DNA of 64,000 nt from Streptomyces sp. NBC_00249 (GTDB taxonomy: Bacteria; Actinomycetota; Actinomycetes; Streptomycetales; Streptomycetaceae), in the NCBI RefSeq assembly GCF_026342355.1, contig NZ_JAPEMV010000009.1, positions 124,001 to 188,000 on the forward strand. The letters are read 5' to 3'. The translations under genes were made by a program, and so were the position numbers. The notes under the pieces were generated by a model that was given only the letters and a program-made list of their open reading frames with translations, searched no databases and was not told where the DNA came from. How positions within the stretch are numbered: position 1 is the first letter of the stretch; every line of letters begins with the position of its first letter. Shown one piece after another: positions 8,586-16,523 of this stretch.

Positions 8586-9815
8586 CTACGCCCCCGGCCA
8601 GAGCCCCTCCGGTGTCAGTCCCAGCAGGTCTATCGCGTTGCCGCGGACGATGCGGTCCACCACGTCCGGGGCCAGGTGGCCCATCTGGGCCTCGCCGACC
8701 TCGCGGGACTTCGGCCAGGTGGAGTCGGAGTGCGGGTAGTCCGTCTCGTAGAGGACGTTGCCCACGCCGATCGAGTCCAGGTTCTTCAGGCCGAAGGCGT
8801 CGTCGAAGAAGCAGCCGAAGACGTGTTCCGCGAAGAGCTCGGACGGCGGGCGCAGCACCTTGTCGGCGACGCCGCCCCAGCCGCGGTTCTCCTCCCAGAC
8901 GACGTTCGCACGCTCCAGGATGTAGGGGATCCAGCCGATCTGGCCCTCGGCGTACATGATCTTCAGGTTGGGGAAGCGCTCGAACTTGCCGCTCATCAGC
9001 CAGTCCACCATCGAGAAGCAGCAGTTGGCGAAGGTGATGGTGGAGCCGACGGCCGGCGGGGCGTCCGCCGAGGTGGACGGCATGCGCGAGGAGGAGCCGA
9101 TGTGCATGGCGATGACCGTGCCGGTCTCGTCGCACGCCTGGAGGAAGGGGTCCCAGTCGTCCGTGTGGATGGACGGGAGCCCCAGGTGCGGGGGTATCTC
9201 GGAGAACGCGACGGCGCGGACCCCGCGCGCGGCGTTGCGGCGGACCTCGGCGGCGGCCAGGCGGGCGTCCCAGAGCGGGACGAGGGTGAGGGGGATGAGG
9301 CGGCCGCGGGCGTCGGGGCCGCACCACTCCTCCACCATCCAGTCGTTGTAGGCCCGTACGCCCAGCAGCCCCAGCTCGCGGTCCTTGGCCTCGGTGAAGG
9401 TCTGGCCGCAGAAGCGGGGGAAGGTCGGGAAGCAGAGCGCCGACTGGACGTGGTTGACGTCCATGTCCGCGAGGCGCTCGGGAACCGAGAAGGACCCCGG
9501 GCGCATCTGCTCGTAGGTGATGACTTCCAGTTTGATCTCGTCGCGGTCGTACCCCACCGCGGTGTCGAGGCGGGTGAGCGGCCGGTGCAGGTCCTCGTAC
9601 ACCCACCAGTCGCCGATCGGTCCGTCGTCGCCCTTGGCCCCCATGACGGGGGCGAACTTCCCGCCGAGGAAGGTCATTTCCTTCAGGGGGGCGCGGACGA
9701 TCCGGGGGCCGGTGTCGCGGTACCTGGACGGGAGCCGGTCCCGCCAGACGTGGGGGGGCTCAACCGTGTGGTCGTCCACCGAGATGATCTTCGGGAAGGT
9801 CTCCATGTTCTCCAC
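8586..9815 (-). CDS. Amidohydrolase-2 family metal-dependent hydrolase/decarboxylase
   Basis: 409 residues. The N-terminal metal motif is SVDDHTVEPP (a D-x-H variant of the usual HxH), and later ligand candidates are AMHIGSSS, MYAEGQIGWIP and YETDYPHSDSTWP. This matches the Amidohydro_2 family, which includes ACMSD-like decarboxylases and ring-cleavage product hydrolases. The start is ATG 9815; ATG 9806 is also in frame. A perfect CTGACG-N3-CGTCAG palindrome ends 12 bp upstream of 9815, so this is a member of the proposed TetR regulon. A role in breakdown of a carboxylated cyclic intermediate fits the shared regulator but is inferred. Confidence 0.87.
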   Translation of the reverse strand: MENMETFPKIISVDDHTVEPPHVWRDRLPSRYRDTGPRIVRAPLKEMTFLGGKFAPVMGAKGDDGPIGDWWVYEDLHRPLTRLDTAVGYDRDEIKLEVITYEQMRPGSFSVPERLADMDVNHVQSALCFPTFPRFCGQTFTEAKDRELGLLGVRAYNDWMVEEWCGPDARGRLIPLTLVPLWDARLAAAEVRRNAARGVRAVAFSEIPPHLGLPSIHTDDWDPFLQACDETGTVIAMHIGSSSRMPSTSADAPPAVGSTITFANCCFSMVDWLMSGKFERFPNLKIMYAEGQIGWIPYILERANVVWEENRGWGGVADKVLRPPSELFAEHVFGCFFDDAFGLKNLDSIGVGNVLYETDYPHSDSTWPKSREVGEAQMGHLAPDVVDRIVRGNAIDLLGLTPEGLWPGA

Positions 9816-9827
9816 CGTAGCGCTGAT

Positions 9828-9842
9828 CTGACGAACCGTCAG
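9828..9842. promoter_or_regulatory. TetR-type operator, site A
   Basis: CTGACGAACCGTCAG is a perfect six-base inverted repeat around AAC. It sits immediately upstream of the amidohydrolase start (minus strand) and about 118 bp before afsR on the plus strand. It is one of nine matching sites in this window. Confidence 0.8.
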
Positions 9843-9959
9843 CTACTTGGACAGCAGTCGGCCCGCCGTCAGGAGGCGGTCACTCCGCTGCGGGCTGACG
9901 TGTACGTGCAACACAGGGCAGACTGACCCTTAAACCGACGGAAGGCAGGGGGGACGCAG

Positions 9960-12900
9960 ATGGACGGCATGCCGGCCATTCCGCACCAGCGGAACCACCC
10001 CGAGGCGGCCCGGTCCCGGAAGAACACCGGCGCGCCCGACGCGCCACACGCGCCCGAAGCGCCCGAAGCACCCGAAGCACCCGCGGCGGAGGCCGCCGAG
10101 GCCGCGGAAGTGCCCCACGGCTCCCAGGCGCCGCCGTCCCCGCCGCCACCCCCCGTACGCGGAGCCGCCCCGCCGGCCGCGCCCGCCGAACCCACGGCCA
10201 CGCCCACGCTCGCCCCCGCGCCCGCGCCCGCCGAACCCGCCCCCACCGACAACCGGTTCGCCGTCCTCGGCCCCGTCCGGGCCTGGCGCGGCGGGGAGGC
10301 CCTGCCGTCCGGGAGCCCCCAGCAGCGCGCCCTGCTCGCCGTCCTCCTGCTCCGCGACGGCCGCACCGCCACCGCGCCCGAACTGATCGACGCGATCTGG
10401 GGCGAGGACCCGCCGCAGCAGGCCCTCGCCACCATCCGCACCTACGCCTCCCGCCTGCGCAAGGTCCTCGACCCCGGCCTGCTCGTCACCGACGCCGGCG
10501 GCTACGCGATCCGGCTGCGCCACCAGGAGGCCCTGGACCTCGGGATCGCCCGCAGCCTCGCCGCCGACGCCGAGCAGGCCCGCACCGCGGGCGACCGCGC
10601 CCTCGCCCGGACCCTCCTCGCCCGCGCCCTGGACCTGTGGGACGGCGAACCCCTCGCCGGGGTCCCCGGCCCGCACGCCGACACCGAACGCACCCGCCTC
10701 GCCGAATGGCGCCTCCAGCTCCTGGAGACCCGCCTCGACCTGGACCTGGAGGTCGGCCACCACGCCGAGGCCGTCTCCGAACTCACCGCCCTCACCGCCG
10801 CCCACCCCCTGCGGGAGCGCCTGCGCGAGCTGCTGATGCTCGCCCTCTACCGCAGCGGACGCCAGGCCGAGGCCCTCGCCGTGTACGCCGACACCCGCCG
10901 CCTCCTCGCCGAGGAACTGGGCGTCGATCCCCGTCCCGAGCTGTCCGCCCTCCAGCAGCGGATCCTGAACGCGGACGCCGAACTGGCCCGCGCCGAGGAC
11001 CCCGTCACCGCGGCCGCTCCCGTCCTCGTGAGGCCCGCCCAATTGCCCGCCACCGTCCCGGACTTCACCGGCCGCGCCCCCTTCGTCAGCGAGCTCGGGG
11101 AGATCCTCGCGGGCGCTGAGGGCCAGGTCATGGCCGTGTCCGCGCTCGCGGGCATCGGCGGCGTCGGCAAGACCACCCTCGCCGTGCACGTCGCGCACGC
11201 CGCCCGCCCGCACTTCCCCGACGGCCAGCTCTACGTCGACCTCCAGGGCACCGAACCCCGGCCCGCGCAGCCCGAGGCCGTCCTCGGCTCGTTCCTGCGC
11301 GCGCTCGGCACCCCCGACAGCGCCATCCCCGACTCCGCCGCCGACCGCGCCGCCCTCTACCGCTCCGTCCTCGACGGCCGCCGCGTCCTGGTCCTGCTCG
11401 ACAACGCCCGCGACGCCGCGCAGGTCCGCCCGCTGCTCCCCGGCACCGCCGGCTGCGCCGCCCTCGTCACCAGCCGGGTGAGGATGTCGGGCCTCGCCGG
11501 GGCCCATCTCGTCGACCTCGACGTGATGAGCCCCGATGAGGCCTTGCAGCTGTTCACCCGCATCGTGGGCGCCGAGCGGGTCGGCGCCGAACGCCAGGCC
11601 GCCCTCGACGTCGTCGGCGCCTGCGGGTTCCTGCCGCTCGCCATCCGCATCGCCGCCTCCCGGCTCGCGGCGCGCCGCACCTGGACCGTGTCCGTCCTCG
11701 CCGCGAAGCTCGCCGACGAACGCCGCCGCCTCGACGAGCTCCAGGCGGGCGACCTCGCCGTCAAAGCCACCTTCGAGCTCGGCTACGGGCAACTGGAGCC
11801 CGCCCAGCAGCGCGCCTTCCGCCTCCTCGGACTCGCCGACGGGCCCGACGTGTCCCTGGCCGCCGCGGCCGCCGTCCTCGACCTGCCCGAGCACGACACC
11901 GAGGACCTCCTCGAAGCCTTAGTCGACTGCTCCCTGCTGGAATCGGCCGCGCCCGGCCGCTACCGCTTCCACGACCTCGTACGCCTCTACGCGCGTGCGT
12001 GCGCCGAACGCGACGAGCAGCCGCCCGGCGGCCGCGAAGCCGCCCTCGACCGGCTCCTGGACTTCTACCTCGCCACCGCCTCCGGGGTGTACGCCCTGGA
12101 ACGCCCCGGCGACCGCCTCCCGGCCCACCTGTCGGCCACCCGCCACCCCGGCCTCGTCCTCACCGAACCCCGCGCCGCCCTGGACTGGCTGTTCGCCGAG
12201 GCCGACCCGCTGCTGGCCTGCGTACGGCAGTCCGCCGGGCGGCCGGGGGCGCTGCGCCGGGCCGTGGACCTGCTGTGGGCGGCCAAGGACCTCGCCGAGT
12301 CCGGGGCCAACTCCAAGCAGTACGAGTCGGCCGCCGTGACCCTGCTGGAGGCCGCCCGGGCCGCGCGGGACCCCCGCGCGGAGGGCCGTACCCGCACCAC
12401 CCTCACCATGGTCCACCTCTTCGCGGGGCGCTTCGCCGAGGCCGACGACGAGGCCCGCCAGGCCATGGACCTGGCCCGCGAGGCCGGCGACCCGCTGCCC
12501 AGCTGCTGGGCGCCCAACGACCGCGGGATCATCGCCCTCTACCAGAACCGGTACGAGGACGGGGAGCGCTACCTGCTGGAGGCCATCGAGAACTTCCGGG
12601 CCGACGGCAACCACATCGGCGAGGCCAGCGCCCTGTGCAACCTGTCCCGGATCCACGTCGCGCTGGGCCGCCTCACCAGCGCCATCGACCTCGCCCAGCA
12701 GGGCATCGCCGTCTACGACCGGATGGGCCTGACCCTGCGCCTGGCCAACGGCCGCTACGCGCTGGGCATCGCCCTCACCCAGGCCGGCCGACTCGGGGAG
12801 GCCCTCGCCCAGCTCGGCGAGGCGCTGTCGCTGTTCCACGACAACCGCCAGCCCCTGTGGGAGGGCGTGACGCACTTCCGGCTGGCGGAGGCGCACCTGG

Positions 12901-13139
12901 CGGCCCGGCGGCCCACGCTGGCCGCCAAGCACGCCGAGCAGGCCATCGCGCTGCGCGGGATCGGCGGGGAGTGGCGCCGGGCGACGGTGCTGACGGTGCT
13001 GGGCAAGGCGCTGCGGCGGCTCGGCCAGCCGGACCGGGCGCGGGCCTGCTGGCGGGACGCGGAGACGGTCTTCAGCCAGCTGGGGTCGTCGGAACTGACC
13101 GAGGTGCAGGCGCTGTTGGCGTCCGAGCTGGCGGCCTGA
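9960..13139 (+). CDS. afsR: AfsR-type SARP regulator (winged helix-BTAD-NB-ARC-TPR)
   Basis: 1059 residues. A low-complexity Ala/Pro/Glu tail (1-97) precedes an OmpR-type winged helix (98-180), a bacterial transcriptional activation domain (190-340), an NB-ARC ATPase with Walker A GIGGVGKTT (near 397) and Walker B VLVLLDN (near 478), and C-terminal TPR helices (800-1050). This is the architecture of AfsR, the S. coelicolor global activator phosphorylated by AfsK. The opening MDGMP, the PDFTGR linker and the gene order with an afsS-like gene support orthology. Leu 654 is encoded by TTA (11919-11921), the rare codon read by the bldA tRNA. ATG 9960 is supported by GGAAGGCAGGGGGG upstream. Confidence 0.92.
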   Translation: MDGMPAIPHQRNHPEAARSRKNTGAPDAPHAPEAPEAPEAPAAEAAEAAEVPHGSQAPPSPPPPPVRGAAPPAAPAEPTATPTLAPAPAPAEPAPTDNRFAVLGPVRAWRGGEALPSGSPQQRALLAVLLLRDGRTATAPELIDAIWGEDPPQQALATIRTYASRLRKVLDPGLLVTDAGGYAIRLRHQEALDLGIARSLAADAEQARTAGDRALARTLLARALDLWDGEPLAGVPGPHADTERTRLAEWRLQLLETRLDLDLEVGHHAEAVSELTALTAAHPLRERLRELLMLALYRSGRQAEALAVYADTRRLLAEELGVDPRPELSALQQRILNADAELARAEDPVTAAAPVLVRPAQLPATVPDFTGRAPFVSELGEILAGAEGQVMAVSALAGIGGVGKTTLAVHVAHAARPHFPDGQLYVDLQGTEPRPAQPEAVLGSFLRALGTPDSAIPDSAADRAALYRSVLDGRRVLVLLDNARDAAQVRPLLPGTAGCAALVTSRVRMSGLAGAHLVDLDVMSPDEALQLFTRIVGAERVGAERQAALDVVGACGFLPLAIRIAASRLAARRTWTVSVLAAKLADERRRLDELQAGDLAVKATFELGYGQLEPAQQRAFRLLGLADGPDVSLAAAAAVLDLPEHDTEDLLEALVDCSLLESAAPGRYRFHDLVRLYARACAERDEQPPGGREAALDRLLDFYLATASGVYALERPGDRLPAHLSATRHPGLVLTEPRAALDWLFAEADPLLACVRQSAGRPGALRRAVDLLWAAKDLAESGANSKQYESAAVTLLEAARAARDPRAEGRTRTTLTMVHLFAGRFAEADDEARQAMDLAREAGDPLPSCWAPNDRGIIALYQNRYEDGERYLLEAIENFRADGNHIGEASALCNLSRIHVALGRLTSAIDLAQQGIAVYDRMGLTLRLANGRYALGIALTQAGRLGEALAQLGEALSLFHDNRQPLWEGVTHFRLAEAHLAARRPTLAAKHAEQAIALRGIGGEWRRATVLTVLGKALRRLGQPDRARACWRDAETVFSQLGSSELTEVQALLASELAA

Positions 13140-13189
13140 GCGGCTGCGGGCCGCTGCTGTGAGCTGCGGCTCCGCCCGATGGACGACAC

Positions 13190-13222
13190 GTTCATCGTTC
13201 GTTTATCGCCGCGCGGCATTCT
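13190..13222 (+). promoter_or_regulatory. AfsR/PhoP-type direct-repeat promoter of afsS
   Basis: GTTCATCG (13190-13197) and GTTTATCG (13201-13208) start 11 bp apart in the same orientation. Exactly 8 bp separate the second repeat from CATTCT (13217-13222), a fair -10 hexamer. This is the geometry known for SARP-activated promoters. The repeats also resemble the PHO box unit GTTCACC, and the S. coelicolor afsS promoter is known to be contested by AfsR and PhoP. Confidence 0.7.
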
Positions 13223-13273
13223 TGAGTGCATCGACCCGGCGCGTCGGGGGGCACCCGGGTCGGCTGAGGACTA

Positions 13274-13309
13274 CCCGTTCGGCGGTCCGCGGGGGAATCG
13301 CCGAACGGG
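13274..13309 (+). repeat. Strong hairpin in afsS leader
   Basis: Perfect 11-bp arms CCCGTTCGGCG and CGCCGAACGGG enclose a 14-nt loop containing GGGGGAA. It lies between the predicted afsS promoter and its ribosome-binding site (CAGGAG, 13323-13328). It could attenuate, stabilise the message or mask translation; no U-run follows, so a plain terminator is less likely. Confidence 0.7.
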
Positions 13310-13333
13310 CCCTACCACCCATCAGGAGATCCG

Positions 13334-13528
13334 ATGACGACGAACGAGAACAGCCTGCCGCTCGACGGCGACATCAGACCGCTCGACAACCACGCCTCGG
13401 GCATCGAGATCAAGCCTCTCGACCCGACGGTCCCGCCGGTCGCACCCGGTGAGACCCCGCTCGACAACCACGCCTCGGGCGAGGAGATCGAGACGCTGGA
13501 CAACCACGCGTCCGGTCCGCGCCCGTAG
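13334..13528 (+). CDS. afsS: AfsS-like small repeat protein
   Basis: 64 residues with three copies of L-D-N-H-A-S-G (RPLDNHASG, TPLDNHASG, ETLDNHASG) spaced by acidic and Pro-rich stretches. S. coelicolor AfsS is a 63-residue 'sigma-like' protein built from repeated LDNHMP-type motifs, and it lies directly downstream of afsR as here. The repeat core has diverged after His (ASG instead of MP). AfsS has no enzymatic fold; it raises antibiotic production by an unresolved mechanism downstream of AfsR. The start is set by AGGAG six bases before ATG. Confidence 0.88.
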   Translation: MTTNENSLPLDGDIRPLDNHASGIEIKPLDPTVPPVAPGETPLDNHASGEEIETLDNHASGPRP

Positions 13529-13547
13529 CCCGAGCGGCGACTGCACG

Positions 13548-13739
13548 ACGTACGGGGGACGTACGGGGGAAACGTACGGGGGGCCCGCGAGCGGACGTAC
13601 GGGGGAACGTACGGGGGAATCCGCCCGCGGGACGTACGGAGCACGACGCACGGGGGATCCGCGGGCGGACGTACGGGGGACGTACGGGGGAACCGCCCGC
13701 GGAGCGTGCGCAGCACGACGCACCACGCACGACGGGGGA
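13548..13739. repeat. Field of ACGTACGGGGGA-type 12-bp repeats
   Basis: About ten copies or near copies occur: 13548, 13559, 13572, 13595, 13607, 13632 (partial), 13646 (ACGCAC variant), 13669, 13680 and 13728 (degenerate). Some overlap by one base. A longer block beginning CCGCCCGCGG occurs twice (13622 and 13694). The region fills the 298-bp gap between afsS and the convergent IclR gene; no gene is supported in it. Confidence 0.8.
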
Positions 13740-13826
13740 ACAGCACGGGGGAACGGCGGCCGCGGTGGCCAGGAGGGGGACCACCGCGGCCGCCGCACGC
13801 CCATGCCCGGGGCCGGGCGGGCCGGC

Positions 13827-14642
13827 TCAGCCCAGCTGGAGGAGGCGTTCCACTCCGCGCGCGGCCTGCGTCAGCGCCGGGGTGAAGCGTTCCAGCTCCC
13901 CGCGCACGGTGTGGACGGTCGTCGCGGTCAGGCTGATCCCGCCCACGGCGCTCCCGGCCCGGTCGAAGACGGGCACGCCGACGCAGCGGACCGACACCTC
14001 GCACTCCTCCTCGTCCACGGCGTGGCCGCGCTCGCGGATCCCCGCCAGTTCGGCGCCGAGCCGCTCGCGGTCGGTGAGGGTGCGGGCGGTCAGCGCGGGC
14101 AGTCCGGCGGTCCGCACGGCCTCTTCGGCCTCCGAGGGCGGCAGGTGCGCGAGCACCGCCTTGCCGACGGCGGTCGCGTGCAGCGGCAGCCGGGTGCCGA
14201 CGCGGGAGGCCGTCCGGAAGGGGCGGCCGCCGTCGGTCTTCCGGACGCAGATGAGGGCGGGGCCGTCGCGCAGGGCCAGGTGGACGGTGTGGCCGGTGCA
14301 CTTGTGGAGGAACTCCAGCAGTTCCACGATGCCCTCGCCGTGCTCGGCGCCGACCCCGGCGGCGAGCAGGCGCAGCCGCAGGCCGATGCCGTAGCGGCCC
14401 TCGCCGTCGGTGACGGCGTAGCCCTGCCCGACGAGGGAGACCAGGACCCGGTAGGTGCTGGACTTGGGGACCCGGCAGGCGGCCGCCACGTCGGCGAGCC
14501 GGTGCGGCCCGCCGGGGGCGGCGAGCACCTCCAAGACGCGCAGGGTCTTCTCCAGGGCGCTGCCGGAGGCCGGTCCCGGGCCGGGCGGGCCTGCCGGGCC
14601 GGGCGTGACGGGCGTGACGGGGCCGGGTATGGCGGTCACCAC
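13827..14642 (-). CDS. IclR-family transcriptional regulator
   Basis: 271 residues. The N-terminal winged helix (LEKTLRVLEVLAAPGGPHRLADVAAACRVPKS in part; hallmark KSSTYRVLVSLVGQGY) is followed by the IclR effector domain (GRPFRTASRVGTRLPLHATAVGKAVLA ... LSLTATT-like end). GTG 14642 is preferred to a TTG at 14663 because the extra residues are not family-like; a Pro/Gly-rich lead of 30 residues remains. It is divergent from the methyltransferase gene. IclR proteins sense small carboxylic or aromatic acids and commonly autoregulate. The ligand is unknown. Confidence 0.9.
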   Translation of the reverse strand: MVTAIPGPVTPVTPGPAGPPGPGPASGSALEKTLRVLEVLAAPGGPHRLADVAAACRVPKSSTYRVLVSLVGQGYAVTDGEGRYGIGLRLRLLAAGVGAEHGEGIVELLEFLHKCTGHTVHLALRDGPALICVRKTDGGRPFRTASRVGTRLPLHATAVGKAVLAHLPPSEAEEAVRTAGLPALTARTLTDRERLGAELAGIRERGHAVDEEECEVSVRCVGVPVFDRAGSAVGGISLTATTVHTVRGELERFTPALTQAARGVERLLQLG

Positions 14643-14759
14643 AGAAACCCCAAAGATTGGCAAAATGGACTTTTCCTACTGTACGACACCAGACCCACCC
14701 GTCCAGGACAGTCGAAAGTCCTTCCCCCTCCCCGCTCCCCCGGTCATTAGGCTGGGCGG

Positions 14760-15485
14760 GTGTTCACCTCACAGGGACCCGGCCTGCGCGAACTCGCCGT
14801 CCAGGCGCTCTCCTCCGTGGAGCGCGGCTACGACCTCCTCGCGCCCAAGTTCGACCAGACGCCCTTCCGCACCCCCGACCGGATGCTCGACGCCGTCGAG
14901 GAGGCCCTCGCCCAGCGGGAGGGCTCCTTCGGCTCGGGCCTGGACCTGTGCTGCGGTACGGGCGCGGCCCTGCCGATGCTGCGCAGGCTGTGCCGGGAGA
15001 GGGTCACCGGGGTCGACCTCAGCGCGGGCATGCTGGCCGAGGCCGAGCGGGCGCACCCCGAGGGGGTGGACCTCGTACGGGCCGACGCGCTGGCCCTGCC
15101 GCACGCGCTCGACGGCACCTACGACCTGGCGGTGAGCTTCGGGGCCTTCGGGCACTTCCTCCCGGCCGAGCGGCCCGCCCTGTTCTCCGGCGTGCACCGC
15201 GCCCTGCGGCCCGGCGGGGTCTTCGCGTTCCCCGTCGGCGCCCCGCTCCCGCTGTCCTCGCCCGTGTGGTGGGCGGTGGCCGGCTTCGACGCGGCGATGC
15301 GGGTGCGCAACGCCGTCTGGCGGCCGCCGTTCGTCATGTACTACCGCACCTTCCCCTTCGGGCCGGTCACCGCGGACCTCCGCGCGGCGGGCTTCACGGT
15401 GGAGACGACCCCGCTGACCCCCTTCGGGCACCGCCCGGACGGCACCCCCCAGTGGCGGCTGCTCCTGGCCCGCAAGGCGGCCTGA
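14760..15485 (+). CDS. Class I SAM-dependent methyltransferase
   Basis: 241 residues starting at GTG. Motif I is SGLDLCCGTGAALP, the acidic end of strand 2 is TGVDLSAGML, and motif II/III are VRADALALP and DLAVSFGAFGHFLP, followed by RALRPGGVFAFP. This is the Methyltransf_11/25 type acting on small molecules or lipids. The substrate is not evident. It faces the IclR gene across 117 bp and converges with the ABC exporter genes over a shared hairpin. Confidence 0.88.
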   Translation: MFTSQGPGLRELAVQALSSVERGYDLLAPKFDQTPFRTPDRMLDAVEEALAQREGSFGSGLDLCCGTGAALPMLRRLCRERVTGVDLSAGMLAEAERAHPEGVDLVRADALALPHALDGTYDLAVSFGAFGHFLPAERPALFSGVHRALRPGGVFAFPVGAPLPLSSPVWWAVAGFDAAMRVRNAVWRPPFVMYYRTFPFGPVTADLRAAGFTVETTPLTPFGHRPDGTPQWRLLLARKAA

Positions 15486-15502
15486 CCCCGCCCGGCGGGG
15501 TC
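15484..15502. terminator. Bidirectional hairpin between convergent genes
   Basis: GACCCCGC and GCGGGGTC pair around CCG. The arms overlap the stop codons of the methyltransferase (plus) and of the ABC permease (minus), so one hairpin can serve both. Confidence 0.65.
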
Positions 15503-16523
15503 AGTCGACGGGCCGCAGCGCCCGCTCCGACCGCAGCGCCGCCCGGGCCGCCACGGCGGCGAGGACGGCGGCCGCGGCGAGGGCGAGGCCCGCGGTCAGG
15601 GGCGAGGCGTCGGGCGGGGCCTGGTTCCACAGGTACAGCTGGTACTGGGCCTCGGAGGGCAGGCCCAGCAGCTCGGCGATCCAGCGGTGCGGCAGGTACG
15701 GCGCCACCGGGAGCATCACGAGCGGCGCGGTCACCAGCAGCGGTCCGGCGCCGAGCGCGAGGGTCCCGACGACGCTGCGCAGCAGGGCGGCCGCGCACCC
15801 GGCGAGGGAGACGTAGAGGAACTGGACGAGGAGGGCCGCGGCGAGCGCGCCGAGGGCCTGGCCCCAGGTCGCGGACTCCACGGGCAGCGGATCCGGCGGC
15901 AGGGCCGGGGCGGCGCCGCCGAAGCCCGGGCGCGGGGTGGGAGGCCGTACGGGCCACAGCCGGGCGAGCGCCGAGGTGCCCAGCCACAGCAGCAGGCCGG
16001 TGGCGAGCTGCGCGGCGAACCCGAGCGTGAGCACGGCCGCCGTCTTGCGCGCCCACAGCACCCCGACCCGGTTCTCGAACAGCCGCAGGGCGCTCCAGGT
16101 TCCGCTCTCCAGGCTCTGGCCGGGGCCGGTCGCGACGACCACCGCGGTGAGGAGCAGCCCCAGCAGGGTCGCGGACTGCCAGGCGGCGGCCCGTAGCGCG
16201 GCCGGGAGCGAGGTGAGCGCCGCGACGGAGGGGTCGACGGCCCCGTACGGGGCTCCGGCGATCCACAGGCGGGCGACGAGCCCGAGGGTGAGGGCGCTCG
16301 CGGCGGCGGCCGCCGCCCACACGGGGAGCGTCCACAGGGCCCGCAACTCCCCCACCCAGGCGGCCCCCTCCCGACGGGCAGCCGTACGCCGGGCTGACCG
16401 GCCACGGCCGCCGTCGGCGCGGCGGGCGTCGGAGCGGCGGGCGTCGGAGCGGCCGGTGTCGGAGCGGCGGGCGTCGGAGCGGCCGGTGTCGGCGCGGCCG
16501 GTCCGCCTCCGGGTGCCGGCCAT
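15501..16523 (-). CDS. ABC-2 type permease subunit (second)
   Basis: 340 residues. A highly basic N-terminal tail of about 50 residues is made of RRSD/GRSD repeats, encoded by 15-bp imperfect repeats at about 16417-16500. About six hydrophobic helices follow (for example VWAAAAAASALTLGLVARLW, ATLLGLLLTAVVV, LGALAAALLVQFLYVSLAG). GQSLESGTW is the typical loop of ABC-2 permeases with an integral ATPase partner upstream. ATG overlaps the previous gene's stop by one base. With the next two entries it forms a three-gene exporter for an unknown compound. Confidence 0.82.
   Translation of the reverse strand: MAGTRRRTGRADTGRSDARRSDTGRSDARRSDARRADGGRGRSARRTAARREGAAWVGELRALWTLPVWAAAAAASALTLGLVARLWIAGAPYGAVDPSVAALTSLPAALRAAAWQSATLLGLLLTAVVVATGPGQSLESGTWSALRLFENRVGVLWARKTAAVLTLGFAAQLATGLLLWLGTSALARLWPVRPPTPRPGFGGAAPALPPDPLPVESATWGQALGALAAALLVQFLYVSLAGCAAALLRSVVGTLALGAGPLLVTAPLVMLPVAPYLPHRWIAELLGLPSEAQYQLYLWNQAPPDASPLTAGLALAAAAVLAAVAARAALRSERALRPVD

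Noticed and set aside
13548..13739. Short regular repeats behind afsS, considered as CRISPR array
   Set aside because: Units are 12 bp, often overlap by a base, have no unique spacers of constant length, and no cas gene is near.
13449..14750. Long open frame on the plus strand across the repeats and the IclR gene
   Set aside because: Composition is that of a GC shadow, with repeated Gly/Thr/Tyr from the 12-bp units; the minus-strand IclR domain explains the region.
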